NCBI GenBank assembly: GCA_902515565.1 | Contig: CABXVR010000002.1 | Coordinates: 1-64,000 of the forward strand | Reading direction: 5' to 3' | Length of the DNA: 64,000 bases | Source: an uncultured Bacteroidota bacterium | GTDB taxonomy: Bacteria; Bacteroidota; Bacteroidia; Flavobacteriales; Flavobacteriaceae | In this document: positions 10,607-20,662 of the stretch, one piece after another | How positions within the stretch are numbered: the stretch's first letter is position 1 | How the letters are laid out: the number at the start of each line of letters is the position of its first letter | Translations under genes and position numbers: made by a program | The notes under the pieces: generated by a model | Told to the model about the DNA's origin: nothing | The model's input: the letters and a program-made list of their open reading frames with translations, nothing else | The model's database searches: none

Positions 10607-10659
10607 TATTACAAAGATGAAGATTAATAACTCTCAATGCAAAAAAAATATTTAATAAT

Positions 10660-11742
10660 CTATTGTTTAAAAATGCTTTGTTGATGATTAATAGACTCTT
10701 GATGAATTGCTTTATATACTCTCAAAATAAATTGCTCACTTAAATCCTTCTTTTTACCCTCTGCAATCATTTTTTCTAGAATCTCATTCCATCTTTTAGA
10801 TTGTAAAACTGCAACGTTATTTTCTTTTTTTAAAACACCAATCTCTTCAGCTATATTCATTCTTTTTCCTAAAGTTTCTAATAATTGACTATCAACAAGA
10901 TTTATTTTTGTCCTAAGATTGTTCAAATTATTTTTATACTCATCTGCATGATCAGTAATTTTTCTAATTTTTAAATCCTTTATGATTTTTATCAAGCTGG
11001 AAGGGGTTACCTGTTGAGCTGCATCGCTCCAAGCATTATCTGGGTCATGGTGAGTTTCTACCATAAAGCCATCATAATTAAGCCCTAAAGCAGTTTGACA
11101 TAAATCAAATATTATATCTCTTCTTCCAGCAATATGAGAAGGGTCTAAAATTAAAGGCAAATCAGGAAATTTATTTTGTAACTCAATTGCAATTTGCCAT
11201 TCTGGATTATTTCTGTAATTGGTCTTTTCATAAGTGGAAAAACCTCTGTGGATAACTCCTAAATTCTTTATGTTACAAGAATAAAATCTCTCTACAGCTC
11301 CAAGCCACAATGAAAGATCTGGATTTACTGGATTTTTTATTAAAACTGGCTTATTTGTTCCTTTAAGAGCTTCAGCTATTTCTTGAACAATAAATGGACT
11401 CACAGTTGATCTAGCACCAATCCATAATATATCAATATCATGCTTTAGAGCTAATTCAACATGATTTGCATTAGCGACTTCAGTTGTAATTAGCATTCCG
11501 GTTTCTTGTTTTGCTTTTTGTAGCCATTTTAGACCTAATGAACCTACCCCCTCAAAATTACCTGGTCTAGTTCTAGGCTTCCAAAGTCCTGCTCGAAAAA
11601 CAGTAGCTTTAGTGTCCTTTAGACTATGTGCTATTTTTAAAACTTGACCCTCAGTTTCTGCACTACAGGGTCCCGCTATTGTTAAAGGGTGATTTAAGTT
11701 AAACTCATCTAGCCAGTTTCTTAATTCTTTATTATTTTTCAT
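10660..11742 (-). CDS. bifunctional DAHP synthase / chorismate mutase
   Basis: DAHPS N-terminal domain (AGPCSAETEGQVLKIA, FRAGLWKPRTRPGNFEG, LDPSHIAGRRD) plus C-terminal chorismate mutase helices (LRTKINLVDSQLLETLGKRMNIAEEIGVLKKENNVAVLQSKRW). Confidence 0.92.
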   Translation of the reverse strand: MKNNKELRNWLDEFNLNHPLTIAGPCSAETEGQVLKIAHSLKDTKATVFRAGLWKPRTRPGNFEGVGSLGLKWLQKAKQETGMLITTEVANANHVELALKHDIDILWIGARSTVSPFIVQEIAEALKGTNKPVLIKNPVNPDLSLWLGAVERFYSCNIKNLGVIHRGFSTYEKTNYRNNPEWQIAIELQNKFPDLPLILDPSHIAGRRDIIFDLCQTALGLNYDGFMVETHHDPDNAWSDAAQQVTPSSLIKIIKDLKIRKITDHADEYKNNLNNLRTKINLVDSQLLETLGKRMNIAEEIGVLKKENNVAVLQSKRWNEILEKMIAEGKKKDLSEQFILRVYKAIHQESINHQQSIFKQ

Positions 11743-12590
11743 TTTATTCCTTTGAGAATGTTTTTAATGTAATTTGTTTGTGTCATTTGAGTTTTTAGTT
11801 CTCCAAATTTATCATTTTGGAGTAAATTTTTAAAGCTCTTTAAGTTCATTATATATTCATCTAAACTCTCAACAATATTTTCTTTATTTAATTCAAGAAT
11901 TGGAGCCCACATTTCTGGTGAACTTTTTGCTAGTCTTACTGTGGATTCAAAACCACTTCCTGCCATATCAAAAATATTATTTTCGTTCTTTTCTTTATCC
12001 ATAACAGTTTTACCCAACATAAATGAACTAATGTGAGATAAATGAGATACATAGGCTATATGCTTGTCGTGAGATAAAGAATCCATATATCGAATGTTCA
12101 TGTTCATACTTCTAAATATGTTTTCAGCAGATGTCAATAGATTTGGATCGGTCTTTTCAGTATCACACAAAATCATAGTTTTATTATTAAATAAGCCTGA
12201 AAATGCAGCATTTGGTCCTGAGAACTCAGTACCAGCAATTGGATGAGATGCTAGATAGTTTTTTCTTTTTTTATGATTTTCAACTGTGCTACAAATGTTG
12301 GTTTTGGTAGATCCAAAATCAATCACTAGTGATGTACAATTAATATTATTTAAAACATCAATTATTATATTATTTGCTACATCGACCGGAGTAGAAATTA
12401 GTACTAAATCAGCTTTATATAAAACATCTAAACTAGACTTATAATCAATTAAATCTAGCTTAAGAGCTAGGTCTAAATTTTCAGAAGAAGTATCTATGCC
12501 ATAAACTTTGACTTTGGGATATATTTTTTTTATATCTAAACAAAGACTGCCTCCAATTAAGCCAACTCCAATAACAAAAATATTATTCAT
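11739..12590 (-). CDS. tyrA: prephenate dehydrogenase
   Basis: NAD-binding IGVGLIGGSLCLDIK; SHPIAGTEFSGP; SHLSHISSFMLG; aromatic operon context. Confidence 0.9.
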   Translation of the reverse strand: MNNIFVIGVGLIGGSLCLDIKKIYPKVKVYGIDTSSENLDLALKLDLIDYKSSLDVLYKADLVLISTPVDVANNIIIDVLNNINCTSLVIDFGSTKTNICSTVENHKKRKNYLASHPIAGTEFSGPNAAFSGLFNNKTMILCDTEKTDPNLLTSAENIFRSMNMNIRYMDSLSHDKHIAYVSHLSHISSFMLGKTVMDKEKNENNIFDMAGSGFESTVRLAKSSPEMWAPILELNKENIVESLDEYIMNLKSFKNLLQNDKFGELKTQMTQTNYIKNILKGIK

Positions 12591-13731
12591 TGATTCTATT
12601 AATTGCTTTAATTAATAATTCTTTTGGTGCGCATAACGAAAATCGCACATAACCTTCTCCGTTAGATCCAAATATATCTCCAGGAGCTATAAATATATTA
12701 TGATTATATAACAAATCATCTGTAAATTCTTTAGATTTTATACTTTCTTGAATTTTGGCCCAAACAAATAAGCCAGATGATAATTTATTATATGTACAGT
12801 TTAAACTATCTGCTAATTTCCAAACCAAAATTCTTCTTTCGTTGTATATTTTGTTTATTTCATTAAACCATGAGTTTGTGGAATTTAAAACAGCAATAGC
12901 TCCTTTTTGAATTGGATAAAACATTCCCGAGTCCATGTTACTTTTAACTTTTAATATATTCGAGATATTTTGCTTACTTCCCAAAACCATTCCAATTCTC
13001 CATCCAGACATATTGAACGTTTTACTTAAAGAGTTTAATTCTAAACAATGTTCTTTTGCTCCTTTTAAATTTAAAATACTTATTGGATTATCATTCAAGA
13101 TAAAACTATATGGATTATCATTTACCAATAAAATCTCATGTTTTCTTGCAAAATTTATTAATTCTTCAAATAAACTATGATCGCAATTAGCACCTGTAGG
13201 CATATGAGGGTAATTTAACCACATTAATTTAACCTTTGTTAAATCATTTTTTTCTAATTCTTGAATACTAGGAAACCAATTATTTTCGGCTTTTAAGTCA
13301 TAATATATAGGATTAGCCTGGACTAAATTTGTAACAGAGGAATAAGTAGGATACCCTGGGTTTGGTATTAAAACTGAATCGCCAATATTTAAAAAAGCCA
13401 TAGAGATATGCATAATTCCTTCTTTACTACCCATAAGTGGTAGAATTTCAGAATTAAAATCTAAATCAACATCAAACCACTTATTGTAGAATTTAGAGAT
13501 TGAAATTCTTAAATCTTCTAATCCAATATAGCTTTGGTAATTGTTTGCATATTGGTCATTTAAACTATTCTTTAAAGCCTCAATAGCATATGATGGGGGT
13601 AATAAATCTGGACTTCCAATACCTAAATTAATTATCGGATTACCTTTTTTAATTAAAGAATTAACCTCTTTTAGCTTTGTTGAAAAATAATATTCCTCAA
13701 CAGTATTTAATCGTTTTGCGCTAACTTTCAT
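12583..13731 (-). CDS. PLP-dependent class I/II aminotransferase (candidate aromatic aminotransferase)
   Basis: LGIGSPDLLPP, SLSKTFNMSGWRIG, between pheA and tyrA. Confidence 0.9.
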   Translation of the reverse strand: MKVSAKRLNTVEEYYFSTKLKEVNSLIKKGNPIINLGIGSPDLLPPSYAIEALKNSLNDQYANNYQSYIGLEDLRISISKFYNKWFDVDLDFNSEILPLMGSKEGIMHISMAFLNIGDSVLIPNPGYPTYSSVTNLVQANPIYYDLKAENNWFPSIQELEKNDLTKVKLMWLNYPHMPTGANCDHSLFEELINFARKHEILLVNDNPYSFILNDNPISILNLKGAKEHCLELNSLSKTFNMSGWRIGMVLGSKQNISNILKVKSNMDSGMFYPIQKGAIAVLNSTNSWFNEINKIYNERRILVWKLADSLNCTYNKLSSGLFVWAKIQESIKSKEFTDDLLYNHNIFIAPGDIFGSNGEGYVRFSLCAPKELLIKAINRINE

Positions 13732-14552
13732 TTCTTTCTATTTTCATATTCACCTAATACCTTAAAGTCTTTAGCCATAATAGACATGATTGATTTAGCT
13801 TTTAAATAGTATTCATAATTATCAAAAGTAATATCTATGAAGAATGAGTAAACCCAAGGAGAATCTATTTTAGGTAATGATTGTATTTTAGTTAAATTAA
13901 GTTTACAATCACTTAGAACATTTAATACTGCAGCTAAACTACCTCTTGCATGATCTAATTCAAACTTAACAGATGCTTTGTTTAATTTATCTTTAGTTTT
14001 ACTTGAATATTTTTGAAGTATCACAAATCGAGTTTCATTATGTTTTATAGTTTGGATACTCTTGTTTAATATAGTCAAAGAAAATATTTCTGCAGCCAAA
14101 TCACTTGCAATTGCTGCAATATTTTTTAGTTTATTTTCACTTATTCTCTTAGCAACTTGAGCGGTATCTTTGTCCTCAACTAATTTAATGTTTGGATATT
14201 TTTTGAAGAATTCTTTACATTGTAAAAGTGCCATAGGGTGTGAATGGACTTCTTTAATATCATTAATACTTTGACCACTTAAACAAATTAAATTATGTTG
14301 AATATCTAAATATTCTTCTCCAACAATATGTAAATTATTATTGTCAATTAACGCATAATTTGGAATAATTGAACCTGCTATAGAATTTTCTAATGCCATT
14401 ACAGCAAAATTACATTTTTCATCAACTAAAGAGTCTACCAAGTCATCAAAACTTAAAAATTCACTTATGGCTACTTCATTTTTAAAATATTGTTTTGTAA
14501 CAATATGATGAAAAGAGCCTTTTATTCCTTGAATTGCAATTGAATTTTTCAT
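13728..14552 (-). CDS. pheA: prephenate dehydratase
   Basis: IQGIKGSFHHIV, FAVMALENSIAGSI, NETRFVILQ, C-terminal ACT (FELDHARGSLAAVLNVLSDCKLNLTKIQSLP). Confidence 0.92.
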   Translation of the reverse strand: MKNSIAIQGIKGSFHHIVTKQYFKNEVAISEFLSFDDLVDSLVDEKCNFAVMALENSIAGSIIPNYALIDNNNLHIVGEEYLDIQHNLICLSGQSINDIKEVHSHPMALLQCKEFFKKYPNIKLVEDKDTAQVAKRISENKLKNIAAIASDLAAEIFSLTILNKSIQTIKHNETRFVILQKYSSKTKDKLNKASVKFELDHARGSLAAVLNVLSDCKLNLTKIQSLPKIDSPWVYSFFIDITFDNYEYYLKAKSIMSIMAKDFKVLGEYENRKK

Positions 14553-14555
14553 AAT

Positions 14556-14580
14556 AAAAAAAGCCTCGATTTTCGAGGCT
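14556..14580 (-). terminator. attenuator terminator hairpin immediately upstream of pheA
   Basis: Minus strand AGCCTCGA-AAA-TCGAGGCT followed by TTTTTT; ends 3 nt before the pheA ATG; sits in the only large gap of the run. Confidence 0.85.
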
Positions 14581-14602
14581 CACATAAATATTTGGTTACA
14601 AA

Positions 14603-14674
14603 TTATAAGTATATGGCCTCTCTTTTACTAAAAAAATAAAAGTTATAATAGATTATATGTAAGTAATTTATCAT
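14603..14674 (-). CDS. putative Tyr/Phe-rich leader peptide MINYLHIIYYNFYFFSKREAIYL
   Basis: Not in ORF track. Read from minus strand: ATG ATA AAT TAC TTA CAT ATA ATC TAT TAT AAC TTT TAT TTT TTT AGT AAA AGA GAG GCC ATA TAC TTA TAA. Six of seven codons 9-15 are Tyr/Phe; overlaps a potential antiterminator arm. Confidence 0.75.
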   Translation of the reverse strand: MINYLHIIYYNFYFFSKREAIYL

Positions 14675-14747
14675 ATTGATATTGAATGAATAGCTAATGT
14701 ATGTAAATTTTCAATATTTTAACATTATAATAGAATTAAATTCAAAA

Positions 14748-15812
14748 TTACTTTAATATTTCGTTTGACAACCAAGTCCCAACCTCAGATGTACTGAAAC
14801 TTTTCCTTCCCTCAGACAAGTCTTCAGTTACAATTAACTGCTCTAAAGAAAGATTAACAACATCGCGAATCAATTTTGCCTCCTCTTTTAGTTTAAAAGC
14901 ATCTTCAAACATCATAGCTGCAGATAATATTGTCGCTAAAGGATTTGCGATATTTTTTCCAGCAGCTTGTGGATAAGAACCGTGAATAGGTTCATATAAT
15001 GATGTTTCTAACCCAACAGATGCTGATGGCATAAGCCCCATAGAACCTGAAATAACTGAAGCTTCATCAGTTAAAATATCACCAAATAAATTCTCCGTAA
15101 TTAAAACATCATAAGATTTAGGCCATTGAACTAAACGCATAGCTACAGCATCAACAAATTCATAAGATACTGTAACCTCAGGATAGTCTTTTTCCATTGA
15201 TTGAACAGTTTCTCTCCATAATCTAGACGACTCTAAAACATTTGCCTTATCAACGCAACAAAGTTTTTTTGATCGTTTCATTGCCAGGTTAAAACCTTTT
15301 TTAGCTATCCTTTTAACCTCATTTCTAGTGTACGTGCAAGTATCATAGGCTGTTTCTCCATTGTCTAACCGGCCTCTTTTACCAAAGTAAATACCTCCAG
15401 TAAGTTCTCTTAAAAAAACAAGATCTGTACCTTCAATGATATCTTTTTTTAATGGGGATTTATTTAGCAACGAAGGAAACACAAAAGTTGGTCTAACATT
15501 TGCAAATAAACCTAATTTTTTTCTCATTTTTAATAATCCCTGCTCAGGCCTTACTTTGGCAGACGGATCATTATCAAACCTAGGATCACCGATAGCTCCA
15601 AATAATATAGCATCTGCATTTAAACAAATTTCGTGCGTAGTATTTGGGTATGGGTCATCATGAACATCAATTGCAGCTGCTCCAACTAGACCGTTAATCC
15701 AACTAATTTGATGATTAAATTTTTTGGCAACAGCGTTAGAAACCTTAACTGCTTCATTAATAACTTCGGGACCGATACCATCGCCAGGTAAAACAGCTAT
15801 ATTTAATTTCAT
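14748..15812 (-). CDS. leuB: 3-isopropylmalate dehydrogenase
   Basis: IAVLPGDGIGPEV, LFGAIGDPRFD, LRELTGGIYFGKRG, EPIHGSYPQAAGKNIANPLA. Confidence 0.96.
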   Translation of the reverse strand: MKLNIAVLPGDGIGPEVINEAVKVSNAVAKKFNHQISWINGLVGAAAIDVHDDPYPNTTHEICLNADAILFGAIGDPRFDNDPSAKVRPEQGLLKMRKKLGLFANVRPTFVFPSLLNKSPLKKDIIEGTDLVFLRELTGGIYFGKRGRLDNGETAYDTCTYTRNEVKRIAKKGFNLAMKRSKKLCCVDKANVLESSRLWRETVQSMEKDYPEVTVSYEFVDAVAMRLVQWPKSYDVLITENLFGDILTDEASVISGSMGLMPSASVGLETSLYEPIHGSYPQAAGKNIANPLATILSAAMMFEDAFKLKEEAKLIRDVVNLSLEQLIVTEDLSEGRKSFSTSEVGTWLSNEILK

Positions 15813-15822
15813 TTTTAATAAG

Positions 15823-16419
15823 TTAAAGTGGTGTATTTTTAGCGAATTCAGTAATGGTCTCTTTCATGTTTATTAAATAGTCAATATCGTCATATCCATT
15901 TAACATATTATTTTTTTTATAATCATTTATGTTAAATGACTCACTAAGTTTTAAATCTGGAATGCTAACTAATTGATTAGGCAAATCAACATTAAGCTGA
16001 ATATTTGGGTTTTTATAAATATTTTCAAAAATTATATTTAAAAAGCTAGGTGAAACTTGAACAGGGAGAACACCAACATTTAAGCAATTGGCTCTAAAAA
16101 TATCAGCAAAAAAACTTGAAATAACGCATCTAAAACCATAGTCATAAACAGACCAAGCTGCATGCTCTCTAGATGATCCAGAACCAAAATTTTTACCCCC
16201 AACAAGTATTTTTCCATTGTATATTGGATTATTCAATACGAAGTCTTTTATAGGTGAGTTATCTGAATTATATCTCCAATCTCTAAATAAATTATCTCCA
16301 AAACCCTTTCTCTCAATTGCTTTTAAAAACCTTGCAGGGATTATTTGATCTGTATCAATATTTTCTATTGGTAAAGGAATACATGAGCTCTTAAGTATTT
16401 TAAATTTATCGTATGCCAT
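15823..16419 (-). CDS. leuD: 3-isopropylmalate dehydratase small subunit
   Basis: NIDTDQIIPARFLK, GGKNFGSGSSREHAAWSVYDYGFRCVIS. Confidence 0.96.
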   Translation of the reverse strand: MAYDKFKILKSSCIPLPIENIDTDQIIPARFLKAIERKGFGDNLFRDWRYNSDNSPIKDFVLNNPIYNGKILVGGKNFGSGSSREHAAWSVYDYGFRCVISSFFADIFRANCLNVGVLPVQVSPSFLNIIFENIYKNPNIQLNVDLPNQLVSIPDLKLSESFNINDYKKNNMLNGYDDIDYLINMKETITEFAKNTPL

Positions 16420-16424
16420 TTTTA

Positions 16425-17819
16425 TTAAAATAAAGTTCTTGGATCGGTTATCACTCCTGTTACTGCTGCTGCTGCTGCAACCAAAGGACTGGCTAAAATA
16501 GTTCTTGATCCAGGTCCTTGTCTACCTTCAAAATTTCTGTTTGATGTACTTACAGCATACTTTCCTTTAGGAATTTTATCATCATTCATAGCTAAACAGG
16601 CAGAACAGCCAGGTTCTCTAAGTTCAAACCCAGACTCAGTTAAAGTGGCTAAAATACCCTCATCTATAATAGCCTTCTCCACTTGATGAGAGCCCGGAAC
16701 TAACCATGCAGTGACATTATTTGCTTTTTTTCTACCCTTAATTATTTTGGCAAAATCTCTAAAATCTTCAATTCTCCCATTAGTGCAACTTCCAAGAAAA
16801 ACAAAATCTATTTTTTTTCCTAACATACTTTCTCCTTCATCATAATTCATATAATTAAGAGATTTAAAATAGCTTTTTGAAGCTGAATTTTGGTCATCAA
16901 CTTTTGGAATATCATTTAATATACCCATTCCCATACCAGGGTTAGTACCATAGGTAATCATTGGAGTAATACTACAACCGTCGAATGATATTTCTTTATC
17001 AAAAACTGCATTAGGATCGGTTTTTAAAGTTTTCCAATATTCCATTGCCCTATCCCATTTATCTCCCTTTGGAGTAAACTCTTTTTCTTTTATGTATTCA
17101 AAAGTTTTATCATCTGGAGCAATCATTCCTCCTCTAGCTCCCATTTCAATACTAAGGTTACAAACTGTCATTCTACCCTCCATGGACATTTGCGAAAATA
17201 CTTCACCATAATATTCTACAAAATAACCAGTAGCCCCAGCTGTACTTAATTTTGAAATAATATATAATGCAACATCTTTTGGACTAACACCTTTACCTAA
17301 TGAACCATTTATCGTAATTCTCATTTTTTTTGGCTTTGGCTGCATAACACATTGCGTAGACAAAACCATTTCCACCTCAGAAGTTCCTATACCAAATGCT
17401 ATAGCACCAAAAGCTCCATGAGTAGATGTATGAGAATCTCCACAAACAATTGTAGCACCAGGCTGAGTAATGCCATATTCAGGGCCAACCACATGTACAA
17501 TACCATTTTTTTCATGACCTAAACCCCAATATAAAATACCATGCTCTTCAGAGTTTTCTTCTAGTACTTTTAATTGGTTTGCAGACAACTTGTCTAAAAC
17601 TGGAAGATGTTGGTTAATAGTTGGTGTATTATGATCTGCAGTAGCAAAAGTTTTTTCAGGGTACAATACTTTAACTCCTCGATTTTTTAGACCTAAAAAT
17701 GCAACTGGACTTGTCACTTCGTGAATCATGTGTCTATCTATAAACAAAACATCTGGACCGTTAGAGATTTTACTAACAACGTGTGAATCCCAGACTTTAT
17801 CAAATAAAGTAGTACTCAT
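16425..17819 (-). CDS. leuC: 3-isopropylmalate dehydratase large subunit
   Basis: [61 protein letters not shown]. Confidence 0.96.
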   Translation of the reverse strand: MSTTLFDKVWDSHVVSKISNGPDVLFIDRHMIHEVTSPVAFLGLKNRGVKVLYPEKTFATADHNTPTINQHLPVLDKLSANQLKVLEENSEEHGILYWGLGHEKNGIVHVVGPEYGITQPGATIVCGDSHTSTHGAFGAIAFGIGTSEVEMVLSTQCVMQPKPKKMRITINGSLGKGVSPKDVALYIISKLSTAGATGYFVEYYGEVFSQMSMEGRMTVCNLSIEMGARGGMIAPDDKTFEYIKEKEFTPKGDKWDRAMEYWKTLKTDPNAVFDKEISFDGCSITPMITYGTNPGMGMGILNDIPKVDDQNSASKSYFKSLNYMNYDEGESMLGKKIDFVFLGSCTNGRIEDFRDFAKIIKGRKKANNVTAWLVPGSHQVEKAIIDEGILATLTESGFELREPGCSACLAMNDDKIPKGKYAVSTSNRNFEGRQGPGSRTILASPLVAAAAAVTGVITDPRTLF

Positions 17820-17831
17820 TTTTGTTACTAT

Positions 17832-18983
17832 TTATAAAATATTATTAATTATTTCTGGAATATCCTTATCCAATACACTTTTATTGTTATCTGCAAATTT
17901 TAAAAATTCAGGATAAACTAAATCTAATTCATCTTTAGATAGTTCAAATCCAACTAATTTAGCCCTGTATGCCAATGCCGACCTTCCACTTCTGGCAGTT
18001 AATATTATGGATGATTTATTTACCCCAACATCAAAAGGGTCAATTATCTCGTAGGTTAACCTATTCTTTATAACGCCATCTTGATGTATTCCAGAACTAT
18101 GCGAAAAAGCATTTGCACCAACAATAGCTTTATTAGGCTGAACCATCATACCCATGCTTTCAGAAACTAAAAGACTAGTTTCATAAAGAAGCTTTGTGTC
18201 TATGTTAGTATCTAAATTTAGACTGTTGTGTTGCTTCATAATCATTACAACTTCCTCTAAAGAAGTATTTCCAGCTCTTTCTCCAATTCCATTAATTGTA
18301 CATTCAATTTGTCTTGCACCGTTTGCAATAGCAGCAATTGAATTTGCAGTGGCTAAACCTAAATCATTATGACAATGACATGATACAGTTGCCTTGTCAA
18401 TATTTTTAACATTTTCAAAAAGGTATTTAATTTTATTACCATAATCCTCTGGAAGACAGTATCCAGTTGTGTCAGGAATATTTAAAACTGTCGCTCCAGC
18501 TTCAATCATTTTTTCACAAACTTTTGCTAGAAATGCATTATCAGTTCTTCCAGCGTCTTCAGCATAAAATTCTACATCTTCAACGAATGTTTTGGCATAC
18601 TTAACAGCATTATAACCAGTTTCTATAATTTTTTCCCGAGTAGAATTAAACTTATGCTTGATATGTGAATCAGAAGTTCCAATACCGGTGTGAATCCTAG
18701 GGAACTTAGCGTATTTTAAAGCTTCTCCAGCAACCTTAATGTCATTCTCAACTGCTCTTGAAAGAGCACAAACAGTAGTGTCCTTAATAATTTTTGTAAT
18801 TTCTAAAACTGAATTAAAATCTCCAGGACTAGAAACAGGAAACCCAGCTTCAATTACATCAACACCAAGGTTTTCTAGTTTTTCTGCAATTACAACCTTT
18901 TGAGCTGTATTAAGCTTACAACCCGGCACCTGCTCTCCATCTCTTAAAGTAGTATCAAATATTTTAACTGATTCTTTATTCAT
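17832..18983 (-). CDS. leuA: 2-isopropylmalate synthase, short form lacking C-terminal regulatory domain
   Basis: [57 protein letters not shown]; only 383 aa. Confidence 0.93.
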   Translation of the reverse strand: MNKESVKIFDTTLRDGEQVPGCKLNTAQKVVIAEKLENLGVDVIEAGFPVSSPGDFNSVLEITKIIKDTTVCALSRAVENDIKVAGEALKYAKFPRIHTGIGTSDSHIKHKFNSTREKIIETGYNAVKYAKTFVEDVEFYAEDAGRTDNAFLAKVCEKMIEAGATVLNIPDTTGYCLPEDYGNKIKYLFENVKNIDKATVSCHCHNDLGLATANSIAAIANGARQIECTINGIGERAGNTSLEEVVMIMKQHNSLNLDTNIDTKLLYETSLLVSESMGMMVQPNKAIVGANAFSHSSGIHQDGVIKNRLTYEIIDPFDVGVNKSSIILTARSGRSALAYRAKLVGFELSKDELDLVYPEFLKFADNNKSVLDKDIPEIINNIL

Positions 18984-19040
18984 TTATAAAAAATTATACT
19001 CAATAAAAATAGTGAATTATAACAACTAAATATATTAATA

Positions 19041-20633
19041 CTACAAAATATAATCAGTCGAAATAAAGTTTGATTTTTTTGTGTTTAATAAATCCTTTAT
19101 AATTTTTTTATTTGTAGGGTTATCTTTGGAAGCAACGAAAGTTCTAATTGAAAAAGATCTTAAAGCATCATGAACACTTAAGGTACTAAAAGCTGAATCT
19201 TTTCTGCCAGTAAAAGGATAATTGTCTGGACCTCTTTGACAAGAACTATTAAGATTAACTCTGCAAACTAAGTTAACTAGAGTATCAATAAGTGGTCCTA
19301 ATTTATCAATATCTGTACCGAATACACTTGCTTGTTGACCATAATTAGATTCAGCCATATCATTTAGAGGCACATTAATATCATTAAATGTTAAAATTGG
19401 AACAACTGGGCCAAACTGCTCGTCTTTATAAACATCCATATCTTTGGAGACAGGAAATAATACAGCAGGGAATACATAGTTTTCTGAGCTTAAACCACCA
19501 TTTTTATTTATAATTTTAGCTCCTTTATCTTGGGCATCAGAAATTAATTCTTTAATATATTTTGGTTTATTTGGTTCAGGCAAGGGAGTTAATTGTGCAT
19601 TATTATCCCAAGGGTTACCAAAATTCAACTCATCAACTTTTTCGCTAAACATTTTATTAAACTTTTCAACAATTTGTTCATGTACATAGATGATCTTAAG
19701 AGCTGTACACCTTTGACCATTAAAAGATAAAGCGCCTGCAACACACTCGTTAACTGCTAATTCCAAATCGCAATCTGGCATTACTATAGCTGGGTTTTTA
19801 GCCTCTAATCCTAAAACAAGTCTTAACCTATTTTTCTTAGGGTGGCATTCTTGTAATGCATTAGCTGAAGAACTATGACCGATTAAAGCTAAAACATTAA
19901 CTTTTCCAGACTCCATTATAGGAGTGGCTAAAACTCTTCCTCTTCCATAAAGAATATTTACAACTCCTTTAGGAAAACATTTTTGAAATGCCTCCATCAA
20001 TGGAGATATTAATAAAACTCCATGTTTAGCTGGTTTAAAAATAGCTGTATTACCCATAATCAGAGCTGGTATTAATAAACAAAAAGTCTCATTTAAAGGA
20101 TAATTATACGGACCTAAACATAATACAACACCTAGTGGTCCTCTTCTAATATGGGCATAAATATTGCTATTTTTTTCAAATTTTGCGGAGTCTCTGTCAA
20201 TAATCTTGTATGCTTCAATTGTATCAAAAATATAGTCAACTGTTCTGTCAAATTCCTTTTCAGAGTCAGCTAAGTTTTTACCAATCTCCCACATCAATAA
20301 CTTAACAATTTCATCTCTTTTAGTTTTCATTTCATTTGCGAAATTTCGCATATGCTTAATTCTATCACGCACTTTCATGGTTGGCCACTCACCTCTTCCA
20401 TTATCAAATGCATCACAAGCAGAATCTAATGCTTCTATGGCTTGTTCTTTTCCCAGACTTGGAATTTTACCTAAAAGGGTTGGTTTGTATTCCTTTGTAG
20501 ATGAAATTGTAGAATATACATTAGAAAAATCTCCTTTCCAATTAACTAAATTACCTGAAACAAGATAATCTTCTTGATTTACTAAATTATTGATTTTATA
20601 TTTTTCAGGAATTTCATTGTATGATAGTTTCAT
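19041..20633 (-). CDS. aldehyde dehydrogenase, GapN-like (NADP-dependent glyceraldehyde-3-phosphate dehydrogenase)
   Basis: ALDH motifs ([71 protein letters not shown]) and GapN-like C-terminus ([36 protein letters not shown]). Confidence 0.82.
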   Translation of the reverse strand: MKLSYNEIPEKYKINNLVNQEDYLVSGNLVNWKGDFSNVYSTISSTKEYKPTLLGKIPSLGKEQAIEALDSACDAFDNGRGEWPTMKVRDRIKHMRNFANEMKTKRDEIVKLLMWEIGKNLADSEKEFDRTVDYIFDTIEAYKIIDRDSAKFEKNSNIYAHIRRGPLGVVLCLGPYNYPLNETFCLLIPALIMGNTAIFKPAKHGVLLISPLMEAFQKCFPKGVVNILYGRGRVLATPIMESGKVNVLALIGHSSSANALQECHPKKNRLRLVLGLEAKNPAIVMPDCDLELAVNECVAGALSFNGQRCTALKIIYVHEQIVEKFNKMFSEKVDELNFGNPWDNNAQLTPLPEPNKPKYIKELISDAQDKGAKIINKNGGLSSENYVFPAVLFPVSKDMDVYKDEQFGPVVPILTFNDINVPLNDMAESNYGQQASVFGTDIDKLGPLIDTLVNLVCRVNLNSSCQRGPDNYPFTGRKDSAFSTLSVHDALRSFSIRTFVASKDNPTNKKIIKDLLNTKKSNFISTDYIL

Positions 20634-20662
20634 ATTTATTTTTTTAATAATTTATTTATTTC

